Below the pieces are notes generated by a model. That model did not search any database. It had not been told where the DNA came from and worked only from the letters and a program-made list of their open reading frames with translations. Of a stretch of DNA of 17,571 nt, positions 1 to 9,225 are shown one piece after another. The DNA is from Geosiphon pyriformis (lineage: Eukaryota; Glomeromycota; Glomeromycetes; Archaeosporales; Geosiphonaceae), in assembly GCA_016748015.1 (NCBI GenBank), contig JAAOMT010000498.1, positions 1 through 17,571 of the forward strand, in the 5' to 3' direction. A program made the position numbers and the translations under genes. Each line of letters starts with the position of its first letter. Within the stretch, counting starts at the first letter, position 1.

Positions 1-2
1 TT

Positions 3-1188
3 GGTTTATTTAAAGATATTTTTTATAGTTGGAATAGATATTTATATGTAGTCATTTCAGTTTTAACCTATATGAAAGGTAAATGATTTATTCGACTAAA
101 TTTGTTTGAATATGAATTTAGGAATCTGATGATTCATTTTTAACTAAAAAATAACTTACCCAACCTCATTTTAAAGTTGTCCATCTAATTAACTGGGAAT
201 TAGGACGTTATGATCGTAGATTATTTATTATTATTAATATTCTAATGATTTTTACAATTATTCCTCGGCTCGATGATGGCTATGGACGTTTAACACGCTG
301 GTATGTTAAAATAGGATAACCTGAGACTAAAAAAACTTAACTCCTATATCTCTAACTAAAGAATTAAATTTTAGGTGTGGTGGAAAAGAAGATCGATTTT
401 TGTATCTTATAGTAGATATATTCTCAACCCTGATTCCAATCTTTATCACATTATTATCTTTCATCGGGTTTTTAGTTTGCCTTTTTAAGAATCGACGTGA
501 ATTATCTGATCTACAATTAAATCATCGGCGAAGGAATTTAGAAAATATTATAACTAAAAAGATTACTTCTTATGTTTTAATATATTTAATTCAATGGGCA
601 AGTAGTTTCATTTAAAAAGACAACAATTTTTTAAAACAGTAATTAACATTGTTTTGTATAAATTTCTTCAAATATTTAGCTACCACTCGTTCTTTTTAAC
701 GTCCTCTTCAATACCTTTAAAGTTAAGTTTGGTTAATCTCAATTTTATTTATTGAGATAAGTTAAGTGAACTTGTTTTAAGATCAACTTTTTTAATTCTA
801 GATAACTTCTATTGGGATTTATTTTTTGCCGATCATAAGTAAGCATCTAACCCTTTCTTATAATTTCTCTTTATATAAAATTCTAATCAGTACTCTTAAT
901 TAAAAAAATAAAATAGGTATTAATTCTCGGGGTTGGGGAACCGCTTTCGCATATAGCTACAACGAACGTTTACTACATAGAGGACTTACATATGGTTTAT
1001 CAGTATTACCATCATCGCTAGGTTCGACAGCAGTTGAAGGTTCTCGAACGATGATAGTTTCCTTACCTCATCACCTTGAAACAAAGCATTATTCGAATGA
1101 TTTAACGATGAGTTTTCAGGATGCTTTTTCGAATTCTTCAACTATTAATTGGAAAAAAAATTCAGACTACATTTCTAGTAGCAATTGA
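3..1188 (+). CDS. Seven-helix (GPCR-like) receptor, 3' part, four exons, 5' end outside the window
   Basis: Four exons join in phase: up to 78, 177-300, 375-601 and 917-1188. The introns are 79-176, 301-374 (gtatgt...tttag) and 602-916. Split codons are restored at each junction, including TG|G between exons two and three and A|GT before the last. The third exon begins CGGKEDRF, followed by a long hydrophobic segment (about residues 7-31 of the exon) and a second one ending IQWA. The last exon starts INSRGWGTAFAYSYNE, like the end of a final helix, followed by a 70-residue Ser/Thr-rich cytoplasmic-type tail and a TGA. Fungal seven-helix receptors have this plan: helices, a conserved loop cysteine and a phosphorylatable tail. 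The 5' half lies beyond the window, so function and ligand are unknown. The 315-nt third intron is longer than the others, and a loop plus most of a last helix seem to be missing there. The copy may therefore be damaged although it has no stop. Confidence 0.5.
301..374 (+). other. Spliceosomal intron in the receptor gene, 74 nt
   Basis: The intron begins GTATGT and ends TTTTAG. Removing it joins CGCTG to GTGTGG and gives the continuous reading LTRWCGGKED. The right arm has the same intron at 17198-17271, with two substitutions near its 3' end and the same length. This shows that intron and exon were duplicated together. Confidence 0.75.
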
Positions 1189-2612
1189 AAGTGCTTTAAC
1201 AATATTGTATATTTTGATACAGAAGAAATATAAAGATATTTTTTTGCAAGAATTACTGTATTAAAAGTTTCTTAATATGTAGCAAATTATTTACTTATAA
1301 TGCCAAAACTATATATTTTAGTAAATTTAACTTCATAATGAATTTTTGCTATTCTTTTTAATTCAACGGATTGAGACAAATAAAAACAAATATAGGAGAT
1401 ATCGTTAATAGATTTAACTCTTTATAATGTTTAGCAATTATATTTCAAGCTATTGAACGCTCAAGTTTGTAGCTTAAATTACCAAATATTCTATAGCTAT
1501 ATGACTCAAAGCGAGAAACTTCTTAGCTTAGTCTTTTAATTAAAAGATTGGTACTTCACATAGGTTTATTAGCATATTAAATAAATTTTACTTTTACTTA
1601 TCTAATAATAAACTTATCAAAAACATTTGTTTTATGTTAAGGCATAATGAAAGTAATATATATAATATCGAAAATGTTCTGAAAGATGCCAAGCTTTTTT
1701 AGTATTATTTAAGAAAATAAATAAAAGATTTCGACTTTATCAAACTTGCTTGTTACCAAAAATTTAATAACATAAATAAATTGTCCCGAAATAGTAAAAT
1801 TTCAGCCTAAAACTGTCATAAATGAATGCTTTTAAAGATATAAATGATTCTTGATATATAAACAACAATTTAGTTCTATTCTATTTTTTGAAATATTTTA
1901 CATCTCTGATCAATATTGTAAAATATTAAATGCCTGGAGTTATTTAAATGAAACAGAAATTACATAATTATATCAAATAAAGTAAATCTGTTTCGCATTT
2001 AGCTTATTAATAAAAATATTATTCAATATACAAGATAATAGATTTAATATATGCAAAATAAAACCTTTAAATTTTGAGGAATTATCCAGTTCAACTATTT
2101 TTAAGTTTTAATAAGGTTGAAATTACTTTTTTGAAATTTTTCACTTTTTTCATTATAGGTCTTCATTTTTTCAGTAATTATTTTACAATAAAATCGATGT
2201 TAATAATATGTATTTCTAAATAAATGATAATTATATTTAAGTCTAAATTTAATTAATTTTGCTTTAAATCAATTACTTTTTATAATTATTAAGAAAATAT
2301 TTTTGCTGTTAAGATTTGAGTTTTTTTCAAGTACATTGCATTTAAAAGTATGTTTTCAAAAATTATAAACAAGTTGAAAAACTACCCCAAAGGATAGTGG
2401 AAATATTATTCCTAGCTTGAGCTTTTTATTTTAATATCATATATTTATTTTATCTATGGTGCAGAGAATTTATATTGTATTCAATTTGGTTTAATCTAAT
2501 TTAGCACTTCTCTCAGGTTGCACAAAATCGATGACTAAAATTTACAAAAACTCGGTCTGCTTTACTTCAAAAATGAATAATACATGTATATGCACAATAT
2601 TATTATGATATG
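1189..2612. other. Gene-free: downstream half of the left arm and adjoining A/T-rich DNA
   Basis: I see no open reading frame of substance, RNA gene or promoter here. Up to about 2330 the sequence is the non-coding part of the inverted duplication, including an arm-specific insertion of about 200 bp near 1265-1480. From 2331 to 2612 it is plain A/T-rich DNA. Confidence 0.6.
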
Positions 2613-2614
2613 TA

Positions 2615-2690
2615 CAGTAGGCACCAAAAGTAACGCCCGATTTACATGTGTAACAATATAAAAATCAGGCTTTACTTTTGGTGCCTACTG
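2615..2690. mobile_element. 76-bp Tc1/mariner-type MITE
   Basis: The ends are perfect inverted repeats, CAGTAGGCACCAAAAGTAA at 2615-2633 and its reverse complement at 2672-2690, flanked by TA on both sides (2613-2614 and 2691-2692). With a few mismatches the stem continues inward for about 30 bp per arm, leaving a loop of about 15 nt. It has no coding capacity. A terminal CAGT and TA target duplication are hallmarks of Tc1/mariner elements, so this is most simply a non-autonomous miniature relative. A transposase in trans would be needed to move it, and none is visible in the window. The flanking TGTACA is itself palindromic, so the exact end could be set a few bases further out. Confidence 0.75.
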
Positions 2691-2839
2691 TACATGCGCA
2701 TGTATACTGATTAGATTTGTTGTTTAGTCATTTTATAAGCAGAAAATGAAATAAATCTCCACAAACTATTCAATATCATGTACTTTGCATGTGAATACCA
2801 AAGTTAAATTTTATAATAATATTCGATTCTAGTCTTTTT

Positions 2840-4030
2840 TGTAGGGTAGGCACTTATATGTGGTAACGGAGGGATTGTAATATATCAATAATAAACCATG
2901 TTAAGGCTCCATCAAGCAATACCCGGAGAAAAATTCTATGGGCGAAGATAATAAGTAAATTCATATTTATTGTATTTTTTTATTAAATTGTTTTTGAATG
3001 TTATCTATAGCTACAACAGATGATGCGTCACTTGAAAACAATGTTTATTGTGAATCTATCGAAGCTGTTAACAGTGACAAAAAAACTACTATTGACAAAA
3101 ATAATGACATATTACCTCTATTCTCAAAATTTTAATTAATTTTGAGGATAATATAAAAGCTTCAGAAAAGATAGAAATTTTTTTTGTAAATTTTCTATGG
3201 TACAAAGTATTCATATTTTGAGTGAGGTTTTAGATTAATCAATAATCACTGAAGAGAAAAAGAAGCTAATTCTGAATTTTTTGTGAAAAAGCTGTCAAAA
3301 CTCTTAAGCATTATATGAGAATTTGAAATCACATACTTAATGCCTAGATAGAAGGAAAACCAAATTATGTTACCAAGAAAAGTATTCAAATAGGTTTGAA
3401 AGTAGTTTTAAAATGGAGATTTGAATTACCTTTTTACCCCAATTTATTCAGAATATCTATTTTTGAATAAAGATTGTGGTGATATGAATGTTATTAGTTA
3501 GTTCATACCTACTTAGAAGTAATTAGGGCAATTAATGTTAAGAAGTTTTAATTCTTCTTAAAACAAGATAATCATATTAAAGACAAAAACATAATAGATT
3601 TTATAAATTTGGAAATATCCATAATTGAAAAGGCTACTTTAACGATGATTGGACCCAGAAAGAGTTAGTTGAACAACTCATTAAGTCTTCCACGAATTTT
3701 TTTAAATTTTTTTAAAAATATAAAAGACCAAAACACAGACAAGTTTGTGATGACTTGAGAAGATAGTATGTTAATATATTTTCAAGAAATATTTGATAGA
3801 CATATAAAAGACATTTTTCTTTATTGATTCTTTTGTTATTTGTCAAGAGTAAATCAGAAAGATCTTTGTAATGCTGACTTCAATAATCATAATGAAAGCC
3901 AAGATTTTACTTTAAAATTTTTTTGATCTTATAATACTACAACACAAACTCCAACTGCTGTCTTGAATACTCTTGCGAATTCAGAGCCATGGGGCAGAAT
4001 AATATTCAGAAGCATGTACAAACAAAGTTA
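2840..4030 (+). pseudogene. Decayed coding block, family not recognised
   Basis: Protein-like segments in changing plus-strand frames run through this block, interrupted by many stops and A/T-run frameshifts. Examples are ATTDDASLENNVYCESIEAV near 3011-3070, GYFNDDWTQKELVEQLIKS near 3631-3690, and LNTLANSEPWGRIIFRSMY near 3962-4018. These stretches are less A/T-rich and use a more balanced set of residues than the surrounding DNA, suggesting an old gene or transposon ORF. I cannot assign a family. The order of the segments is consistent with one long protein of perhaps 350-400 residues. It could be the remnant of a transposon gene, or it could be chance. Confidence 0.3.
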
Positions 4031-4468
4031 GATTAATTATAAGAAAATATCTTTTTTTATTTGATTTACTTTGCTTTGCTCAAAATTTTCTTAAATTATT
4101 CTGAGTAATTAATTATGATAATAAATACACTTTTCAATTAATTCTTCTAAACATTTACAGCAATTTTCATTCTGCTCTGTTCTATATTACAATAGCTAAT
4201 ACTACTAGGAAATTCAATAAAAATGATTTGTTTTCTGCATTTTGAATTTTTCTTAATAAATTCCTTGGTGTAAAAAATTGAATAACTTAATTTCTTTGTT
4301 ATGCTTAAATTTAGCAGTTTAAACATAATCTTTTCATTTTTTTTTTATTAACACAATTTTTCAATTTTTGTTACAAAGCCTCTATAAATTTCAAACAGTA
4401 AATTATCTCAAAAAATTTCTCTCTTTTTTATAAATTTTTACTCTTTTTTTCTTCTAAAAATGTTAATT

Positions 4469-4573
4469 TTACTATTATTACTATTGTTACTCCTATCACC
4501 ACTACTATTATTATCATTATTGTTATTACCACTACCATTACTATCATTATCATTACTATTATCAATATTACTA
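4469..4573. repeat. Triplet-periodic YYA tract (degenerate TTA/CTA/TCA/CCA repeat)
   Basis: Thirty-five consecutive triplets are nearly all pyrimidine-pyrimidine-A, in irregular order: TTA, CTA, TCA, CCA. Only four or so deviate (TTG, CTC, ATA). The opposite strand reads TRR. Because none of these triplets is a stop in the main frames, the tract opens spurious frames on both strands (Leu/Ser-rich on plus, Val/Ile/Met-rich on minus). I read it as a degenerate trinucleotide microsatellite rather than as coding. Confidence 0.75.
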
Positions 4574-5059
4574 AACAAAAAAAGAACTTTAAACAATAAA
4601 AGCAGCTTTTTAAGACCCTATTGGAATGAACAAGTTGCAAAATAGTCTTAAAAATTGTGGTTTCTCACTATAACTAATACTGTTACTTCAACTTTTTTTA
4701 ACATATTTAGTTTTTTAATTTGGTAAAATTCATGGTTTTCATCAACAAATCAACTTTTAATAAATATGAATTGGCCACGAATATTCTTGTCATCAACAAT
4801 AGAATGCAAAAATGATAAACAAAATACAATTGAAAACATAGAAACTAAAAAGCAATAATACATTATTTTTTTTGTTCTCATAAAGCATTACATTAAACTA
4901 TTACAATTTGTGCCTAAATTTTTTTGAAATAACTTTTTTGTTACTTTTCTTCACACTTTATCAATATATCAATATTCACATTGATACAAGTCTATTTCTA
5001 GTTCAAATAATAATGAACATTCATTATAGTCTTTACATTTTGAAACAAAGTGCAAAAAC
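4574..5059. other. Gene-free A/T-rich stretch between the YYA tract and the Fanzor relic
   Basis: Short open frames occur here but show no recognisable protein. Some of the right-hand side may be the eroded N-terminal half of the nuclease relic that follows, but I cannot align it by eye. Confidence 0.4.
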
Positions 5060-5775
5060 AACAAATGACCCTTTACATACAAAATTACATGTGATAGCCA
5101 ACTTACTTGTTTTCAGAAAACTAATGAGTGAAAGTTTGCCAGGGTTTATTAAATAGAAAAACAAGTCCACAAAACCCAAGTGAATAGGTTTATTCATGCA
5201 GTATCCATTGATCCTGGCATTCATACATCTTTTACATGATATTTTCTTATTAAAAGAATAGGTAAAATTGGTCAACATGATATTGAACATATTATTTGTA
5301 TTTGCATCTACATGAAAAATTTAATAAAAAAAAAACAAGTTAATACAATCAACTTCTAAACGCAAAAAGAATAAAGCTAAAAGGCTTGATAAAGTAATAG
5401 CATGTACGCAACAAAAAATTAAATACTTGCAAAATGAAATTCACAGAAAAGCTATTGTCTTTTTTCACCCATGAATTCGACGCTATCATCATTCTGCTAT
5501 TCGAGGTATCTAACATGGTGAATCGAAAAACGAGAAAAATTACACGAAAATCGGTCCGAAAAATGCTTGGCTGGGCACATTATCGATTTCGACAACGTTT
5601 AATAGCCAAAGCAGAGGAATTAGGAATTCATGTTATTATCCAAAATGAAACTTATACGTCCAGGACTTTTAGTTAGTTTGGAAACATCCAAAACATCGGA
5701 GGATCTGCGATATATAAATGCCGAAATTTTCTCTGTAATGCTTAACATTGTTTATTATTGATATATTACAATCCA
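5060..5775 (+). pseudogene. Fanzor/TnpB-type RNA-guided nuclease, C-terminal relic with frameshifts and stops
   Basis: Three frames read in order give the C-terminal half of a TnpB/Fanzor (OrfB_Zn_ribbon, IS605/IS607-type) protein. The RuvC-I motif SIDPGIHT lies at 5204-5227, its Asp codon being 5210-5212. A Lys-rich helical segment (KRKKNKAKRLDK) follows, then FEVSNMVNRKTRKITRKSV with the presumed RuvC-II Glu at 5503-5505. After that come KMLGWAHYRFRQRL, then GIHVIIQNETYTS and a zinc-knuckle remnant KCRNFLC. Family members are DNA endonucleases guided by an RNA from the element's end. This copy is dead. A TGA lies at 5237-5239, where the family usually has Trp. Frame changes fall at an A10 run (5326-5335) and a T6 run (5460-5465). 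The first knuckle Cys reads Phe and is followed by TAG (5674-5676), and TAA comes at 5743-5745. The RuvC-III Asp segment is absent. The N-terminal half is not recognisable. No recombinase or TnpA gene is adjacent. Confidence 0.8.
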
Positions 5776-6600
5776 TCCAAGGTAATGTAACTAGTTGAAA
5801 AATCAAGTTAAATCAAGTCATCTGAAAAAATATACACAAACCATTAACCCTGATACACATTTAGTTTTTACTGCTGTAAATGTGAAAGATGTTTACAATT
5901 GCTTGAAAACTTCTAAAAGTGTTAAAAAAAAGATCACCACACGTGGTTTAGGGATCGTATTCAAAAACCTTTTTTGAAATTAATTGTTTCTTTTTCCTTT
6001 GTTTCTCCTAAAAATCTTCATGATAATAAATAAAATATTTAACCATAATGCAAATACATCATTTTTGAATTAAAATTGTTCAAGAATTGAACACATGTTC
6101 ACAGAAACAATGTCATTTAAGCTGTGTTATGGTGTGATAATTTTAATATAATTTTTTTGGTATGAAAGGGTTTCATACATTTTTACCATACACAAAATAA
6201 TGTTATTTCAAAGCTTTGATTGGATTACAAAGGAATCAAACATAGACATAATACGTGTGGTAAATCATGATGACCAAGTGCACATGGTCTAACAAATACT
6301 GGTAATTTCATCTTCATAAATAACATAAAGGTCATTCTTTGAAAATTAAGGGATCACCATCATTCATCATGGAAATGGAATCACAAGTCGTGATTAATGT
6401 CCACCAATAATATTACCGCAGCAACACAAACACAATTCTCTCATTCTCATTCTTATTCTCTGTGCTTAATTGTCAAACGAAAGAATCCAAAAGTGCCTAC
6501 AGATTATGCCACAGCAACTCATTTTCGGACATTATATTGTGCCATAGCTATTATAGGCTAAATTAAAATTAACTTAGTATTGAATAGTAGGAATGATATC
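5776..6600. other. No assignable gene between the nuclease relic and the F-box promoter
   Basis: An open stretch at about 5795-5977 (plus) ends KKITTRGLGIVFKNLF but has no ATG near its start. It may be a further piece of the relic or another eroded ORF. A perfect 8-bp hairpin with a GGG loop lies at 6160-6178 (GTATGAAA...TTTCATAC). Short palindromes occur near 6078-6093 (TGTTCAAGAATTGAACA) and at 6091-6102 (GAACACATGTTC). None has an assigned function. Confidence 0.4.
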
Positions 6601-6733
6601 ACACCAATTAAACCAGGGGCTGCTGCTGATTGGAAAAATAATCCGCAGGTCACAACGTCCGAAGTTGGCTCCGTTACCCCGAATTTTTGCTGATAAAATT
6701 TTTTATTTGGATATTATGATTTGATTTATAGTA

Positions 6734-6741
6734 TATATAAA
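6734..6741 (+). promoter_or_regulatory. TATA-like box of the F-box gene
   Basis: TATATAAA lies about 330 nt upstream of the F-box start codon. The DNA just upstream (6600-6690) is richer in G and C than the rest of the intergenic region and contains two CCAAT-type sites, CCAATT at 6604-6609 and an inverted ATTGG at 6629-6633. This arrangement suggests a core promoter with a leader of nearly 300 nt. There is no direct evidence of the transcription start. Confidence 0.4.
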
Positions 6742-6770
6742 TATTCAAGTTTAATAATTGTTTCGCCAGC

Positions 6771-6814
6771 ATGCCTTGTTTGCCTATTGCATGACGCAGG
6801 AGTCCCTATATTGA
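6771..6814 (+). promoter_or_regulatory. Two overlapping upstream ORFs in the putative F-box leader
   Basis: The first uORF (6771-6794) encodes MPCLPIA. Its TGA stop shares bases with the ATG of the second uORF (6791-6814, MTQESLY) in an ATGA overlap. If transcription starts shortly after the TATA-like box at 6734, both would be in the 5' leader and could lower translation of the F-box protein. This is inference: a transcription start further down, or a leader intron, would remove them. Confidence 0.25.
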
Positions 6815-7063
6815 ATATATTGACTCGGTTGCCTAACCCGGCCTTTTTTGGTTCATTGCCCTTTTTGTTCTCTTTTGATAAAGATTTTTCTCTGTTCTAG
6901 ACAAACAAATGACCCTGGGCAAAATCAAAAAAAAATCATATTTATTTTCGTCAGTTAATTTAACTTGACAACTGATTTTTACTCTCTCTGTTCTCTTGCT
7001 TGTGAAAACTTTCACACACACAACTACCAAATTGATTAATTTATTTTAAGATTCAACCTCAAA

Positions 7064-8316
7064 ATGTCCAAGGTAAAAAGATTAAGTGGAATTATACGAA
7101 AAAGTTGGTATGGTGGGATTGGACTAACTTCACCAACCACCACTGAATCGTCAAAATCTTTTCAACAACGAAGGCCAAAAACAGTCCTCGTTTCAGATAT
7201 TCTTAAAGAAATATTTGCGTTTGTTGCTCAACCAAATCAACAACCTTTTGGAAACTTGGACCGAAAAACATATCAAACTTTATATTCATGCCTTCTAGTA
7301 AACCGACAATGGTGTCAAGATGCCGTACAAGTTTTATGGCGTCAACCATTCTATAGTAATAGACCAGAATCACAAATTATGATGATGGATATTTTGCTTG
7401 ATGCCTTGAACCCCAAGCTACAACAAGCTCTTCGAAGCAAAATTCCTATTCGTCGCCTCGCGGCGAAACCAGCTTTCGATTATGCCTATTTCATTAAACA
7501 AATCGATTTTGAAATGTTCATTGAGATGGTTAGAACCTGGTCTTCTAGATGTCGACCTTCTATTGATAGCTTCATGGTGGCAAAGACTCTACTCAAATTT
7601 TTATTTAGCTATTCGCCTGGCATTGAGCGTCTTCGGCTCTCCTGTTTCCAGGGTAATGCGGAAACTGCTCGCTATTATGAGATTTTAATGGAGCCAGAGC
7701 TTCATGCCAGTCTGCTTCAACTTCGTTATCTGGAAATCGCCGGACACTTTTACAACGACTTTAACGTCCTCGCGGGATTATCAATAAGTTGCAAGAACGT
7801 GGTAAGTTTTTGTTGTGATCTACAAGGCACATCCTAAATTTATTCTCCGATTGTTTGTTAATCAAATTAATGATCCTCCATTAGGAATATTTACATCTTG
7901 GCAACTGGTGTCTCGATTCATGGTGTAGAAGCCCTGAAGCATTGAACGAAGATGTTACCACTCTCTTCCGAGGCTTTAAAAAGGTTGAACTCCTTGAAAT
8001 CGACAGTAACGAATCGTTCATTCCAATCCCATCATGTATCATTGATTCCCTTACTCATATCTCAAACTCTCTGAGGCATATAAGATTTAGATGTATAGAT
8101 TTTTCCTCCAAAACTTTACCCCTTCTTGGCCTTGCCAGCTGTAGGAAATTAGAAATTCTTGACTTTATAGATTGTGACCAGGTAGGTGCACAAATTCTGA
8201 CACCATTAAATGCCGAGTCACTGCCCAATCTGAGTAAGGTTAGGGTTGATGGGTGTACGGAACGTGAAGCCAAATTCTGGGATTGGGTTGAAGTGGTTAA
8301 TGGTCGTCGACGATAG
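7064..8316 (+). CDS. F-box protein, two exons, 389 aa
   Basis: The coding exons are 7064-7801 (246 codons) and 7885-8316 (143 codons plus TAG). They are joined in phase 0 across an 83-nt intron with GTAAGT and TTAG ends. The ATG at 7064 is the first in frame and has A at -3. A basic, Ser/Thr-rich N-terminus (residues 1-38) precedes an F-box-like segment at about 40-96, including VLVSDILKEIFAF, LYSCLLVNRQWC and VLWRQPF. The rest is helical, then has leucine-rich-repeat-like strands (LLQLRYLEIAG, VEYLHLGNW, CRKLEILDFIDC, LPNLSKVRVDGC), which suit a substrate-binding domain. F-box proteins bind Skp1 and present substrates to SCF ubiquitin ligases. The target here is unknown. Such genes form very large families in some soil fungi. 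I see no frame damage, and length and layout are typical, so the gene appears functional. Confidence 0.85.
7802..7884 (+). other. Spliceosomal intron in the F-box gene, 83 nt
   Basis: The donor is GTG|GTAAGT and the acceptor CCATTAG|GAATAT, with an ATTAATGAT sequence about 15-20 nt upstream of the acceptor as a possible branch site. Without splicing, the frame from exon 1 stops at 7835-7837. Splicing continues a leucine-rich motif (VEYLHLGNW) across the junction. Confidence 0.85.
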
Positions 8317-8438
8317 ATTTTTATGATATTCCTTAAAACTTTTAAAACTTCCTTCTCTCCCATAATGTAAATTCATGATAAAGATTCTTAATAGCAGATT
8401 TTAAAACCAATAATTTCTCTTAAAGTAAATACCCAAAA

Positions 8439-8444
8439 AATAAA
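8439..8444 (+). terminator. Poly(A) signal AATAAA after the F-box gene
   Basis: AATAAA lies 123 nt past the F-box stop codon, in a plausible 3' UTR. In DNA this A/T-rich the hexamer also occurs by chance, so the call rests on position. Confidence 0.4.
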
Positions 8445-9185
8445 TTAACTGTAAAATTTTAATGCATAAAAAACTGCGATGCATCTTCCATTCTCAATCA
8501 AAATGATAATCAATGTTTTGACTGAATATTTGACGAAAATAGAAAGCTATTGAGTGGTCAAAATGTTCCGAGTTTTAAAATTATTCCGTATTTAAAAAGG
8601 TCAGAAATTTCTACATGTGAATACAGTTTATTTTTAGTGTTACGAGTTCTTGTCAAACCATGTCAGCAAATCATGAAGCATTAGGATTTTACGCCAATTT
8701 AAAAAATCGATCGTAGGGACATGACTGGTAACACCTTGTGATTAAGTGAACAGGATGTAAATATACTGTACTACAGGGTTCTTCAAATAAAACAACCCCG
8801 TTTTTTCAAGGGGCAATAATATTTAATTGTCAAAAAAAAAATCCAAAGCCAAAAAATATTGATATTTCCTCAAATTGAAACCATGAGAGAATACTACCTT
8901 CTGAAATTTTGCCATATAGCTACCATTTCTAATAAGATTTCTATTTGTTTTTTATCTTCCCAAGTTTTATTGATTGGAAGGCTTATAATACAGAGAATTT
9001 GTTCCTGAAAGAAATTCTTCAAAATAATCAAAAAAGATCTGAATGTGAATGTATGTAACTATAAATCATTGTAATAAGTTGAACCACTGGCTGTGATTTG
9101 TGTTACATTCTTAAAGGGATCAATTTAAAAAGATAAGAAACTCTAAAGATTTTTCATATAAACCTTAGCTTTATTAGTAATCTTT

Positions 9186-9186
<1 letters not shown>

Positions 9187-9223
<37 letters not shown>
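9187..9223. repeat. (ATA)n microsatellite, about 12 units
   Basis: This is an uninterrupted run of the trinucleotide ATA/AAT over about 37 bp in intergenic DNA. It is likely to vary in length between strains. Confidence 0.95.

Positions 9224-9225
<2 letters not shown>

Larger units (their letters stand above)
1..2330 (+). repeat. Left arm of a ~2 kb inverted duplication
   Basis: Read on the plus strand, this segment aligns with the reverse complement of 15508-17571. Positions 1-363 match 17209-17571 without a single difference or indel. From 364 inward there are substitutions (about 94% identity by eye in the exon at 375-601) and indels. The left arm has about 60 extra bases near 830-895 and about 200 extra near 1265-1480. 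Similarity continues past the gene through non-coding DNA to about 2330, then fades into generic A/T sequence. The duplicated unit covers exons, introns and downstream DNA, so it was copied as DNA rather than through RNA. The inner limit is approximate. Confidence 0.93.

Noticed and set aside
1015-1040. GGTTCGA, resembling a tRNA T-arm
   Set aside because: It lies inside the last receptor exon (reading LGSTAVEG), and no acceptor stem or anticodon arm can be drawn around it.
4428-4645. Open frames on both strands over the YYA tract (Leu/Ser-rich on plus, Val/Ile/Met-rich on minus)
   Set aside because: They exist only because the triplet repeat contains no stop codons. Composition is repeat-driven.
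5033-5290. Minus-strand frame of 85 codons
   Set aside because: It lies opposite the Fanzor/TnpB relic, whose motifs on the plus strand are recognisable.
6078-6102. TTCAAGAA within a palindromic cluster, resembling a heat-shock element
   Set aside because: Only one inverted TTCnnGAA unit is present, and it lies nearly 1 kb from the nearest start codon. It is insufficient to call.
6833-7030. Minus-strand frame of 65 codons upstream of the F-box gene
   Set aside because: It starts with TTG and overlaps the pyrimidine-rich putative leader of the F-box gene. It has no recognisable motif.
8055-8363. Minus-strand frame of 102 codons
   Set aside because: It is the antisense shadow of F-box exon 2.
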